NCBI RefSeq assembly: GCF_014650555.1
Contig: NZ_BMVE01000002.1
Coordinates: forward strand, 682,001-746,000
DNA length: 64,000 nucleotides
Direction: 5' to 3'
Origin: Streptomyces goshikiensis
GTDB lineage: Bacteria; Actinomycetota; Actinomycetes; Streptomycetales; Streptomycetaceae
Shown in pieces: positions 50,618 to 58,572 of the stretch (position 1 is its first letter; each line of letters opens with the position of its first letter). The translations under genes were made by a program, and so were the position numbers. Below the pieces are notes generated by a model. That model was not told where the DNA came from. It saw only the letters and a list, made by a program, of their open reading frames with translations, and did not search any database.

Positions 50618-51388
50618 GTGCCGAAGAACCAGAACACGTTCTCATCCCTGAAGGTCCTGCGCCGCCGTCTCGCGAGCCGGGCCGCCCATGCCGGCTGGCG
50701 CTGGATGCAGCAGGCCGGCGCGGTCACCGCGCAGACCCCCGGCCGGCTGCGGTTCGGCGCGATCGGGCCGCACACCCGCCTCGCCTTCCCCCAGGGCACC
50801 GTCTTCGGCGAGCCGTGGATCCGCCTCGGCGACCACTGCATCATCGGCGAGCAGGTCACCCTCACCGCCGGGATGATGCCGGACCTCGACCTCGGCCCGG
50901 AGCCCGTGCTGGTGCTCGGCAACGGCGTGGTGATCGGCCGGGACAGCCACGTCATAGCCGACACCCGGATCACCATCGGGGACGACACCTTCTGTGGGCC
51001 GGGGGTCTACATCACCTCCACCAACCACAGCTACGACGACCCCCACGAGCCCGTCGGCAAGCAGTGGCCGCGCAGCGCCCCGGTCGAGATCGGCCCGGGC
51101 TGCTGGCTCGGCACGGGAGCGGTGATCCTGCCCGGGGCGCGGCTGGGCCGCAACGTCGTGGTGGCCGCGGGCGCCGTCGTACGGGGCGAGGTGCCCGACC
51201 ACGCCGTCGTGGCGGGCGCGCCCGCGCGGATCGTACGGCGCTGGGAGCCGGAGACGGGCTGGACGCCGCCGCTGCGCACCCCGGCGCCGGTGCCGATACC
51301 GGACGGGGTCACGCCGGAGCAGCTGCGGGCGCTGGCGGCGCTGACGGAATCCGAGCAGAGGGCGGCGGAGGCCCAGGAGACGGTCTAG
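50618..51388 (+). CDS. Hexapeptide-repeat acyltransferase
   Basis: Predicted 256-aa acetyl/acyltransferase of the LbetaH class (maltose O-acetyltransferase-like). It has repeated [LIV]-G-x4 units from about residue 65 to 190 and the active-site His in TSTNHSYDDPHEPVG at about 132-146. The final AGAPARIVRRW is typical. Sugar or polysaccharide O-acetylation is likely; the substrate is unknown. The GTG start is inferred from a basic N-terminus. The gene ends in front of a very long dyad. Confidence 0.87.
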   Translation: MPKNQNTFSSLKVLRRRLASRAAHAGWRWMQQAGAVTAQTPGRLRFGAIGPHTRLAFPQGTVFGEPWIRLGDHCIIGEQVTLTAGMMPDLDLGPEPVLVLGNGVVIGRDSHVIADTRITIGDDTFCGPGVYITSTNHSYDDPHEPVGKQWPRSAPVEIGPGCWLGTGAVILPGARLGRNVVVAAGAVVRGEVPDHAVVAGAPARIVRRWEPETGWTPPLRTPAPVPIPDGVTPEQLRALAALTESEQRAAEAQETV

Positions 51389-51404
51389 CCGGGTCCGGCC
51401 GTCG

Positions 51405-51460
51405 GGCCGGCACGGTACTGCCGGCCGCTCTAGCCGGCGGCCAGCAGTACCGTGCCGGCC
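51405..51460. terminator. Long bidirectional terminator across a stop codon
   Basis: GGCCGGCACGGTACTG and CAGTACCGTGCCGGCC are perfect 16-bp arms, extended inward to about 24 paired positions with one mismatch and one G-U. The right arm lies inside the last codons of the EamA gene, so the hairpin includes its stop codon. It ends both convergent genes. Confidence 0.9.
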
Positions 51461-52296
51461 AGGGCCAGGCCGGCGCCGGCCGCCTGGACCGCGCGCAGCC
51501 GCTCCTTCAGGACCGCGAAGGCGGCGAGCGCGGTGACCACCGGGTAGAGCGAGGAGAGCACCGCGGCGACGGTGACGGGGCCGTTCTGGGCGGCGATCGA
51601 GTACGTCCCGTTGGCGGCGACGTCCGCGAGGCCGACGAAGGCCAGCGCGGGCAACAGCGCCCACAGGATCCGAGGGCCCGAGCCCTCGGGCAGGGCCGGG
51701 GTGCCGCGCCGGGTCCGGAGCCACAGGGCGCCGCCGCCCGCGGCCACGTTGGTGACGCGCTGCACGAACAGGGCGAGGAACAGCCCGGTGACGCTGCTGG
51801 AGGCGTGCGCGATCAGGGCCATCACCGCGCCGAACCCGAAGGCCGCGACCAGGGTGAGCACGACGGCCCGCCGCTGTACGGGCGCGCCGCGCAGCTCCGG
51901 ACCGCCGGCGAGGACGATGCCCACGACGGCCACCGCGATGCCGGCGAACTGGCCGGCCCCGGGCCGCTCGCCCAGGGCGAGTCCGGCCACGACGGGGACG
52001 ACCACCCCGAGCGAGCCCAGCGGCGAGACCACGCCCATGGGACCGAGGGCCAGCGCCTTGTAGAAGCTGAACATCGCGACCGGCCCGACCAGGCCCGCGG
52101 CGACCGCGAACCACAACTGCGGTCCGGCCTCCCGCCAGGCGCCGGTGGTGAGGACCACCGCGCCGAGGACGATCACGGCGACGATCTGCGAGGCCACGAC
52201 CACGGTGAGGGCCGGGAGCCGACGGGTCAGCAGCCCGCCGCCGAAGTCGGCGAGACCCCAGAGCACGGCGGTGGCCAGGGCGAAGAGGGCGGTCAT
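51430..52296 (-). CDS. EamA/DMT family transporter
   Basis: Predicted 288-aa exporter with 10 transmembrane helices in two EamA repeats (about residues 1-135 and 150-288). The second repeat begins VLTLVAAFGFGAVMALIA and ends LVASTVLLAAG-like. It probably exports an amino acid, metabolite or drug. I start it at the ATG opening MTALFALATAVLWG; earlier codons would read through the operator region. It is divergent from an XRE-cupin regulator, its likely controller. Confidence 0.87.
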   Translation of the reverse strand: MTALFALATAVLWGLADFGGGLLTRRLPALTVVVASQIVAVIVLGAVVLTTGAWREAGPQLWFAVAAGLVGPVAMFSFYKALALGPMGVVSPLGSLGVVVPVVAGLALGERPGAGQFAGIAVAVVGIVLAGGPELRGAPVQRRAVVLTLVAAFGFGAVMALIAHASSSVTGLFLALFVQRVTNVAAGGGALWLRTRRGTPALPEGSGPRILWALLPALAFVGLADVAANGTYSIAAQNGPVTVAAVLSSLYPVVTALAAFAVLKERLRAVQAAGAGLALAGTVLLAAG

Positions 52297-52308
52297 GACG
52301 AGGCCTCG

Positions 52309-52360
52309 CAGTACAGTGCGGTGAACGGTGCGGTGCACTGCACGGTAGTTCACTGTATTG
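52309..52360. promoter_or_regulatory. Operator region between EamA and XRE-cupin genes
   Basis: Three related dyads: CAGTACAGTG (52309-52318), GTGCA-C-TGCAC (52333-52343) and CACTGTATTG (52351-52360), the first and third being inverted near-copies. CAATACAGTG on the minus strand could also supply a TACAGT -10. It fits autoregulation and control of the exporter by the XRE protein. Confidence 0.6.
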
Positions 52361-52391
52361 GACTCTGCCAACCAGGATATTGGACGGAACT

Positions 52392-52988
52392 GTGTCGGAC
52401 CTCGAAGACCTCACCCATGCGCTCGCCCGGAACCTCAAGCACTGGCGCGGCGAGCGGGGGTTCACCCTGGACTCACTGGCGGCCCGGTCGGGAGTCAGCC
52501 GGGGGATGATCATCCAGATCGAGCAGGCCCGTACGAACCCCAGCGTCGGCACCACGGTCAAGCTGGCCGACGCCCTCGGGGTCAGCATCACGACCCTGCT
52601 GGACCGCGACCGCGGCCCGCGGGTGCAGCTGGTGCTGCCGGGAGAGGGGGTGCGGATGTGGTCCACCGAGGCGGGCAGCGGTGCCACGATGCTGCTCGGC
52701 GACGACCGGCGCGGGCCGCTGGAGGTGTGGACGTACCGCCTGGAACCGGGCGAGGGCACGGCCTCGGACCCGCACCTTGCCGGGACGCTGGAGATGCTGC
52801 ACGTCACGGCGGGGCGGCTCACCCTGGTCGTCGACGGGGAGCCGTACGAGGTGCCTGCGGGCGGGGCCGTCTCCTTCGAGGCGAACCAGCCGCACGCGTA
52901 CCGCAACGACACCGCCGAGCCGATGGAGATGACCATGGCGATCTCGATCCCGCCGGTCAGCGGCCCCGAGGTGCCGGTACAGCGCTGA
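52392..52988 (+). CDS. XRE-family regulator with cupin domain
   Basis: Predicted 198-aa regulator. It has an N-terminal helix-turn-helix at about residues 7-65 (LARNLKHWRGERGFTLDSLAARSGVSRGMIIQIEQARTNPSVGTTVKLADALG) and a C-terminal cupin at about 85-190 (RLTLVVDGEPYEVPAGGAVSFEANQPHAYRN) that should sense a small ligand. It resembles SutR-type cupin regulators that control divergent exporters. GTG is chosen because the conserved part starts with SDLEDLT; TTG at 52380 is an alternative. Confidence 0.9.
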   Translation: MSDLEDLTHALARNLKHWRGERGFTLDSLAARSGVSRGMIIQIEQARTNPSVGTTVKLADALGVSITTLLDRDRGPRVQLVLPGEGVRMWSTEAGSGATMLLGDDRRGPLEVWTYRLEPGEGTASDPHLAGTLEMLHVTAGRLTLVVDGEPYEVPAGGAVSFEANQPHAYRNDTAEPMEMTMAISIPPVSGPEVPVQR

Positions 52989-53007
52989 GGCCCGTCCCGT
53001 CACGCCC

Positions 53008-53412
53008 TCACAGGGCGGGGATCTCGATCGCCGGGCAGCGGTCCATGATCATCTCCAGCCCGGCCCCGCGGGTACGGGCGAAGGCCTCCTCGTCGACCAC
53101 GCCCAGCTGGAACCAGACGGCCCCGGCGCCGACCGCCACGGCCTCGTCGGCGACCGCGCCGGCGAGGGCGCTGTTCACGAAGACGTCCACCACGTCCACC
53201 TTGAAGGGGATCGCCTCCAGCGAGGCGTACCCCTTCTCGCCGTGCACCGTCTCCGCCTTGGGGTGGACGGGGACCACGCGCTTGCCAAACCTCTGGAGGA
53301 CCCGGGCCACGCCGTACGCGGCGCGGTCCTCGTTGTTCGACAGGCCCACCACCGCCCAGGTGTCGCCGAGTTCGGTGAGGATCCTGCGGATGGTCGCCGG
53401 GTCGCCGTACAC
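53008..53412 (-). CDS. CoA-binding domain protein (YccU-like)
   Basis: Predicted 134-aa single CoA-binding Rossmann domain. It has WAVVGLSNNEDRAAYGVARVLQRFGKRVVPVHP near residues 19-51, VDVVDVFVNSALAG at 72-85, and WFQLGVVDEEAF with the final CPAIEIP. Members bind CoA or related nucleotides; the function is not known. The GTG start has weak evidence, and 134 residues is the usual family length. Confidence 0.88.
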   Translation of the reverse strand: MYGDPATIRRILTELGDTWAVVGLSNNEDRAAYGVARVLQRFGKRVVPVHPKAETVHGEKGYASLEAIPFKVDVVDVFVNSALAGAVADEAVAVGAGAVWFQLGVVDEEAFARTRGAGLEMIMDRCPAIEIPAL

Positions 53413-53546
53413 GTGTGCCGCCTCCTGCTGCTCGCGCTCTCGTCCGCGGGCCGGTCAAGCCGCCGGCCCGCACACCGCGACAACCGCGGACCCGCCCGTT
53501 CGATTCCCCCGCCGAACGGGGCCGGGGCACCGCTTAGGGTGGGGAG

Positions 53547-54173
53547 GTGAAGGCAGACCAGTACGTGACGGTGGCCCGTGAGGGCGTGCACGAGTCGGAG
53601 ATCAACCGCTCGCGCTTCCTGTGCTCGCTCGCGCCCGCCGCGACCGAGGCGGAGGCGCAGGAGTTCATCGCGCGCGTCCGCAAGGAGCACCCCACCGCCA
53701 CGCACAACTGCTTCGCCTACGTCATCGGCGCCGACGCCTCCGTCCAGAAGGCCAGCGACGACGGCGAGCCCGGCGGCACCGCCGGAGTGCCCATGCTCCA
53801 GATGCTGACGCGCCGCGACATCCGGTACGCGGTCGCCGTCGTCACCCGCTACTACGGCGGTGTGAAACTCGGCGCCGGCGGCCTGATCCGGGCCTACGGG
53901 GGAGTCGTCGGCGAGGCGCTCGACGCGCTCGGCACCGTCACCCGCCGCCGCTACCGGCTGGCCACCGTCACCGTCGACCACCAGCGGGCCGGCAAGACCC
54001 AGAACGACCTGCGCTCCACCGGCCGGACCGTGGTCGACCTGCGCTACGGGGCCGAGGTCGAGATCGAGGTGGCCCTCCCCGAGGCGGACCTGCCGGGCTT
54101 CGAGGCCTGGCTCGCCGACAGTACGGCGGGCAGCGCCACCCTCACCCTCGGCGGCGAGACGTACGCACCCTGA
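53547..54173 (+). CDS. IMPACT/YigZ family protein
   Basis: Predicted 208-aa two-domain protein. The N-terminal UPF0029 fold has SRFLCSLAPAATEAEAQEFI and ATHNCFAYVIG, with ASDDGEPGGTAGVPML at about residues 68-83 and YYGGVKLGAGGLIRAYGG at about 107-124. The C-terminal part is a DUF1949-like RNA-binding fold. It is thought to touch translation regulation in eukaryotic relatives; the bacterial role is unproven. GTG start. Confidence 0.92.
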   Translation: MKADQYVTVAREGVHESEINRSRFLCSLAPAATEAEAQEFIARVRKEHPTATHNCFAYVIGADASVQKASDDGEPGGTAGVPMLQMLTRRDIRYAVAVVTRYYGGVKLGAGGLIRAYGGVVGEALDALGTVTRRRYRLATVTVDHQRAGKTQNDLRSTGRTVVDLRYGAEVEIEVALPEADLPGFEAWLADSTAGSATLTLGGETYAP

Positions 54174-54219
54174 GGTCCGCCCGCCGCCGTGCGCCCGGCA
54201 GTCCCGGTGGCCGGGCCCC

Positions 54220-55218
54220 TCAGCCGGTGGTGGACGGCCGGGTTTCGAGGGCCCAGGCGTGCCGGCGCACCGTGTCCGGCGGGGTGCGGGCGGCGAGGAT
54301 GTCGCAGAGGAGCTCCGCGCAGGCCCGCCCGTACGCGGCCGGACGCAGGTCCACCGCCGTGACGGGCGGGCTCGCGCCGCGGTTCGCGACGCCGTCGACG
54401 CAGGACGCGACCAGCAGATCGGCGCCGACCGTGCGGCCGAGGGCCGCCGCGGCCCGCAGGACCCCGGGCGCGGCCCCGTCGGGGGCGCAGACCACGGCGT
54501 CGATCGCGGGATCCGATGCGAGCAGCCGGCGGGTGGCGGCCTCCGCATCGGCCGGCGTCGCCGCGAAGGGCACCGTGCGCACGGCGACTTGAGAGCCGTG
54601 CGAGCCGCCCCAGGCGGCCGCCGTCCCGCGCAGGGCCTCGGCCCAGGCCGAGGCGCCCTCGGGGGCGAGGAGGGCGGGGCGGCGGGCGCCGCGGCCCTGC
54701 ACGTGGTCCAGGAGCGCGGTCAGCGAGGCGGCGTTGTCGCAGACGACCGCGCCGGTGGGAGTCGGGGAAGGGCCGAGGTAGCGCTCGCCGGTGACCACCG
54801 GGACACCCGCGTCGAGCAGTCCGGGCACCGCGCTGTCGCCGATCTCGGGGTCGATCACGAGCAGCCCGTCGACCCGGGAGGCGAGCGGCCCGGAGGCGGC
54901 GCCGGCGGGGGCGGCCAGCAGGACCACGTCCAGGCCGTCCTCCTGGGCGCGCTGGACGGCTCCGAAGGCCAGGTTCATGTAGTAGTCCAGCCGGGTCGCG
55001 GTCTGCGGCAGGTGCAGGCCGATCGCCCCGGTGCTGGAGCGCCGCAGTCGGCGGGCGGCGCTGTTGGGGCGGTATCCGAGCTGCTCCGCGACCTCGCGGA
55101 CCCGGTCCCGGGTGCTTTCCGCGACCCGCCCGGAGCCCTGGAGCGCGTCGGAGACGGTGCTCTTGGAGACGCCGGCGGCGCGGGCGACATCGAGCAGGGT
55201 CACGGCAGGTGGGGTCAC
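54220..55218 (-). CDS. LacI family transcriptional regulator
   Basis: Predicted 332-aa LacI-type repressor. The N-terminal helix-turn-helix and hinge helix are TLLDVARAAGVSKSTVSDALQGSGRVAESTRDRV at about residues 7-40 and PNSAARRLRRSSTG at 51-64, followed by a periplasmic-binding-protein-like ligand domain. The GTG start gives MTPPAVTLLDV, just before the DNA-binding domain. Upstream lie two perfect LacI-type palindromes that should be its operators, controlling the divergent nitrilase-family amidase gene and possibly itself. The inducer is unknown. Confidence 0.93.
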   Translation of the reverse strand: MTPPAVTLLDVARAAGVSKSTVSDALQGSGRVAESTRDRVREVAEQLGYRPNSAARRLRRSSTGAIGLHLPQTATRLDYYMNLAFGAVQRAQEDGLDVVLLAAPAGAASGPLASRVDGLLVIDPEIGDSAVPGLLDAGVPVVTGERYLGPSPTPTGAVVCDNAASLTALLDHVQGRGARRPALLAPEGASAWAEALRGTAAAWGGSHGSQVAVRTVPFAATPADAEAATRRLLASDPAIDAVVCAPDGAAPGVLRAAAALGRTVGADLLVASCVDGVANRGASPPVTAVDLRPAAYGRACAELLCDILAARTPPDTVRRHAWALETRPSTTG

Positions 55219-55248
55219 GTCCCGAATTCTAGACGTTCGGGTCCGGCC

Positions 55249-55278
55249 TTGCCGGAACGTTCCGGCAGGCCCTACATT
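55249..55278 (+). promoter_or_regulatory. Promoter of the amidase gene
   Basis: TTGCCG (55249-55254), 18-bp spacer, TACATT (55273-55278). The spacer and -35 are covered by the first LacI operator; the second begins 8 bp after the -10, over the start site. Confidence 0.6.
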
Positions 55279-55303
55279 CCTGTCGTGCCGGAACGTTCCG
55301 GCA
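55250..55303. promoter_or_regulatory. Twin LacI operators
   Basis: TGCCGGAACGTTCCGGCA occurs twice as identical perfect 18-bp palindromes at 55250-55267 and 55286-55303, centres 36 bp apart. The central CG with flanking AA/TT is classic for LacI-family hinge-helix insertion. Confidence 0.92.
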
Positions 55304-55360
55304 CCGGCGATTCCGGCCCGTCCGCCGCGCCGCGCCCTCCCTCCGCCCCTGGAACAGGTC

Positions 55361-56308
55361 ATGCGTCTGATCACCGCGTACAACCCGCCCGAGTCCCCGT
55401 CCCGGACCCGCCCCGCCGACCGCGGGCCGCTACGGGTCGCCGCCGTCCAGCAGCGCTGGCACCGCGACCCGGCCGAGCACCTCGCGGCCCTCCGCGAGGG
55501 CGTCCGGCTCGCCGCCGCCGAGGGGGCCCGCGTCGTATGCCTCCAGGAGCTGACGCTGTCGCCGTACTTCGCCGTGGTGCGCAAGGCCGACCACCCGGTA
55601 CCTGCCGAGCCCGAGTCCCTGCTGACCGGCCCGACCTTCGCCTTCGCGGCCGGGGCCGCCCGGGAGCACGGCGTGTACGTGCACGCCTCCCTGTACGAGC
55701 GGGCCCCCGCGCCGGACGGTGCGGACGACGGCCTCGGCTACAACACGGCGATCCTGGTCGCCCCCGACGGCACGCTCGCCCAGCGGACCCGCAAGACCCA
55801 CATTCCGGTCACCGAGGGCTACTACGAAGACCAGTGGTTCCGCCAGGGCCCTGCGGACGGCGACGCCTTCCCGCTGGTGAAGGTCGACGAGGCCAGCCTC
55901 GGGCTGCCGACCTGCTGGGACCAGTGGTTCCCCGAGCTGGCGCGCGCCTACTCCCTCGCGGGCGCCGACATCCTCGTCTACCCGACCGCCATCGGCTCGG
56001 AGCCGGGCCACCCCGGCTTCGACACCCAGCCGATCTGGCAGAAGGTGATCACCGGCAACGCCGTCGCGAACGCCACCTTCATGGTCGTCCCGAACCGCAT
56101 CGGCGCCGAGAACGGCCTCACCTTCTACGGCAGCTCCTTCATCGTCGACCCCTACGGCCGCGTTCTGGTCCAGGCGCCGCGCGACGAGCCGGCCGTGCTC
56201 GTGGCCGACCTCGACCTCGACGCCCGCCGCGACTGGCTGGAGCTCTTCCCGTTCCTGGCCACCCGCCGCCCCGAGCTCTACGGCAGCCTCACCGAACGCC
56301 GCGCGTAG
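55361..56308 (+). CDS. Nitrilase-superfamily amidohydrolase
   Basis: Predicted 315-aa carbon-nitrogen hydrolase. The triad is E63 (LQELTLS), K145 (RKTHIPVT) and C185 (PTCWDQWFPE). The sequence EGYYEDQWFRQG and the CWDQWFPE context resemble N-carbamoylputrescine amidase or formamidase-like enzymes, but no polyamine gene is nearby, so the substrate is open. ATG is preceded by GGAACAGG. It is under the twin LacI operators. The last 31 bases overlap, tail to tail, the next minus-strand gene. Confidence 0.88.
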   Translation: MRLITAYNPPESPSRTRPADRGPLRVAAVQQRWHRDPAEHLAALREGVRLAAAEGARVVCLQELTLSPYFAVVRKADHPVPAEPESLLTGPTFAFAAGAAREHGVYVHASLYERAPAPDGADDGLGYNTAILVAPDGTLAQRTRKTHIPVTEGYYEDQWFRQGPADGDAFPLVKVDEASLGLPTCWDQWFPELARAYSLAGADILVYPTAIGSEPGHPGFDTQPIWQKVITGNAVANATFMVVPNRIGAENGLTFYGSSFIVDPYGRVLVQAPRDEPAVLVADLDLDARRDWLELFPFLATRRPELYGSLTERRA

Positions 56309-56826
56309 TAGGAGTAGGTCAGCAGCAGTACGAGCGGACCCCACAGCATCCCGGGGGTGATGCAGAGGGCGGCCAGTGTCTCCCAGCCGCCACTGCTGAA
56401 CGCGGCGGCGTCACCCGCACCGAACCAGCTCAGCGGCACCGGCGCCCAGAACGCGGTCGCGCCCAGGCCGCCGAGGGCGGCGGGGACGACCGCCGCGAAG
56501 GGAGCGATCGGCTTCCCGCCGACGAACGGCAGCCATGCGGGGGCGACCTCGCCCCATCCCCGCACCAGTCCGAAGGACAGCAGCGCCAGCCCCTCCGTGA
56601 CCAAGCTGAGCCCGAAGACGTAGGGGACGGACACCCACAGGGACGACGGCATCGCCCCTTCGGCTTCCAGCCCCATCTCGAAGCCGAAGGCGAACGGCAA
56701 TCGCCACAAGCACTGGGGCAGCAGCAGCAAAGGGATGGCGCGGGCGGTGAGGGAGGCCCATGGGGGCACCGGCCGTTCGGTGCCGTGCGCGGTCGTGGTG
56801 GGGCGAGGTCCGTCGATGGCTGTCAT
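56278..56826 (-). CDS. Small integral membrane protein
   Basis: Predicted 182-aa protein with about four to five transmembrane helices and a Pro/Thr-rich N-terminal cytosolic part. The segments SLTARAIPLLLLPQCLWRLPFAFGF, VPYVFGLSLVTEGLALLSFGLV and the Trp-rich C-terminus (GMLWGPLVLLLTYSYYARR) are distinctive, but I recognise no functional family. The ATG is chosen because it opens MTAIDGPRP; longer frame continuation is antisense to prpD. It overlaps the amidase gene by 31 bp. Confidence 0.75.
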   Translation of the reverse strand: MTAIDGPRPTTTAHGTERPVPPWASLTARAIPLLLLPQCLWRLPFAFGFEMGLEAEGAMPSSLWVSVPYVFGLSLVTEGLALLSFGLVRGWGEVAPAWLPFVGGKPIAPFAAVVPAALGGLGATAFWAPVPLSWFGAGDAAAFSSGGWETLAALCITPGMLWGPLVLLLTYSYYARRSVRLP

Positions 56827-56942
56827 GCCATCAGCCTCTTCGGTCCTCTGCGGCCGGTCGTCATCCACGAGTGGGTACCGGCCTGCGCACGGGGGAGCCC
56901 TGAGTCGGCCTTCGGGATGATGTCCTGCCGCCCGGCGGGCTC

Positions 56943-58388
56943 TCAGTCTTCCCTGACCACGTGTTCCCTGACCACCGGGTACGGCACGTAGGTGCGCAGA
57001 TCGGGGTCGACGGCAAGGCTGCCGCCCGCCGGGGGACGCGCCCGCTGGGCGCAGTCCTGCCGTTCGCAGATCCGGCAGCCCAGACCGATCGGGGTGGTGG
57101 CGCGCGGGTCGTGCAGGGCGATGCCCTCCGCGTAGACCAGGCGCGGTGCGTGGCGCAGCTCGCAGCCCAGGGCGACGGCGAAGTCGGCCCGGGGCGCGTG
57201 GTGGCCGAAGCCGCCGCGGGTGACCGTCCGGGCGATCCAGAAGTACCGCTTGCCGTCCGGCATTTCGGCGACCTGGGTCAGGATCCGACCGGGGGAGGAG
57301 AAGGCCCCGTAGACGGTCCAGAGCGGGCAGGTGCCGCCCAGCCGGGAGAAGTGGAAGTCGGTGGCGGACTGCCGTTTGGAGATGTTGCCCGCGCGGTCGG
57401 CCCGCAGGAAGGAGAAGGGCACCCCGCGGTGACCGGTGCGCTGGAGGGTGGACAGGCGGTGGCAGACGGTCTCGAAACCGACGCCGAAGCGGGCCTGCAA
57501 CAGCTCGATGTCGTAGCGGAGTTCCTCGGCCGCCGCCTGGAAGGCGGTGTACGGCATGAGGAGCGCTCCCGCGAAGTAGTTGGCCAGCCCGATCCGGGCC
57601 AGTCCCTCCGCTTGGGGGGAGGCCAGGCCGGCGGCCTCCACCAGGCCGTCCAGCAGGGCCGGGTGTTCGAGGAGGGCGAGCTGCGTGGCCATCTGGAAGG
57701 CGCGCTGTCCCTCGCTGAGCCAGGGGGAGAGGAACAGCAGCCCGCTCCCGGCGTCGAAACGCCGCGCGTCCGCCGACCGTTCCGGCGCGGCCTGGATGAC
57801 CTTGACATGGTGACGTTCCGTCAGCCGCGCGGCGAGCGAGTCCGCGGCCCGGCCCACCCGGCCGGGCCCCATGGCCCCGGCGGTCCGCTCGGCCTCCGCC
57901 TCCAGGGCGGCGAAGTGGTTGTGGTGGGCGTAGAAGAAGTCCCTGACCTCGTCGTGGGGTTCGGCGGGCAGCAGGGCCGAGGTGTCCTCGGGCGTGGCCA
58001 GGGCCACGACCCGCTCGGAAGCCTCCCGGTAGCGCTGGTGCAGGGCGACCAGCGCCCGGGCCACCTCGGGGTGGTCGCGGGCGACGTCGGCGATCTCGTC
58101 CTGCGGCACCGAGGTGCCGCACGCCTCGTCGCCGAGGGCCGTGCGCAGGTCGGTGGCCAGCCTCTCCTCCGCTGCCTCCGAGAAGAACTCGGGGTCGACG
58201 CCGAAGACCTCCGCGATCCGCAGCAGCACCGGGGCGGTCAGCGGGCGCCGGCTGTGTTCGATCTGGTTGAGGTAGCTGGTGGACAGCCCCAGGGCGCGGG
58301 CGAGTTCGACCTGGTTCATGCCCCGCTCGCGGCGCAGCCTGCGCAGTTTCGCGTGTGCGTAGATCTTCCGCCCGGCAGGCCGTCCCAC
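56943..58388 (-). CDS. prpR: PrpR/RamB-type short-chain acyl-CoA regulator
   Basis: Predicted 481-aa transcription factor. It has an XRE helix-turn-helix at about residues 13-70 (LRRLRRERGMNQVELARALGLSTSYLNQIEHSRRPL), a long effector domain related to IrrE/DUF2083 (HHVKVIQ region), and a C-terminal cysteine set C438, C441, C446 that in mycobacterial PrpR binds a 4Fe-4S cluster. It should activate or repress the divergent methylcitrate cycle operon in response to propionyl-CoA. GTG opens MGRPAGRKIYA, and the promoter repeats lie directly upstream. Confidence 0.93.
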   Translation of the reverse strand: MGRPAGRKIYAHAKLRRLRRERGMNQVELARALGLSTSYLNQIEHSRRPLTAPVLLRIAEVFGVDPEFFSEAAEERLATDLRTALGDEACGTSVPQDEIADVARDHPEVARALVALHQRYREASERVVALATPEDTSALLPAEPHDEVRDFFYAHHNHFAALEAEAERTAGAMGPGRVGRAADSLAARLTERHHVKVIQAAPERSADARRFDAGSGLLFLSPWLSEGQRAFQMATQLALLEHPALLDGLVEAAGLASPQAEGLARIGLANYFAGALLMPYTAFQAAAEELRYDIELLQARFGVGFETVCHRLSTLQRTGHRGVPFSFLRADRAGNISKRQSATDFHFSRLGGTCPLWTVYGAFSSPGRILTQVAEMPDGKRYFWIARTVTRGGFGHHAPRADFAVALGCELRHAPRLVYAEGIALHDPRATTPIGLGCRICERQDCAQRARPPAGGSLAVDPDLRTYVPYPVVREHVVRED

Positions 58389-58433
58389 GTGGATCCCGGT
58401 CCCCTCTCGCGTCCCCTGCCGGTGAAGGTAGCA

Positions 58434-58491
58434 TCCGCAGAATTCGCAGAATTGGCAGATTCGCAGATCCGACGGGTACGGATTTCGCAGT
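58434..58491. promoter_or_regulatory. PrpR operator array (five TTCGCAGA-like boxes)
   Basis: TCCGCAGA (58434), TTCGCAGA (58443), TTGGCAGA (58452), TTCGCAGA (58460) and TTCGCAGT (58484) run as direct repeats, the first four spaced 9, 9 and 8 bp. They resemble the TTTGCAAA-like half-sites reported for RamB/PrpR in Corynebacteriales. Confidence 0.75.
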
Positions 58492-58572
58492 GTGGAGCGA
58501 TCGCCGGACGCCGGTCGCGGGGGAAGACTCGCAGGCGTACGCCGCACCCGCCGCACGCCGCGAGGAGTCCCC

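Noticed and set aside
58434..58491. TTCGCAGA repeats as a minimal CRISPR array
   Set aside because: Units are 8-9 bp with no spacers and lie in a divergent promoter; a regulator binding array fits better.
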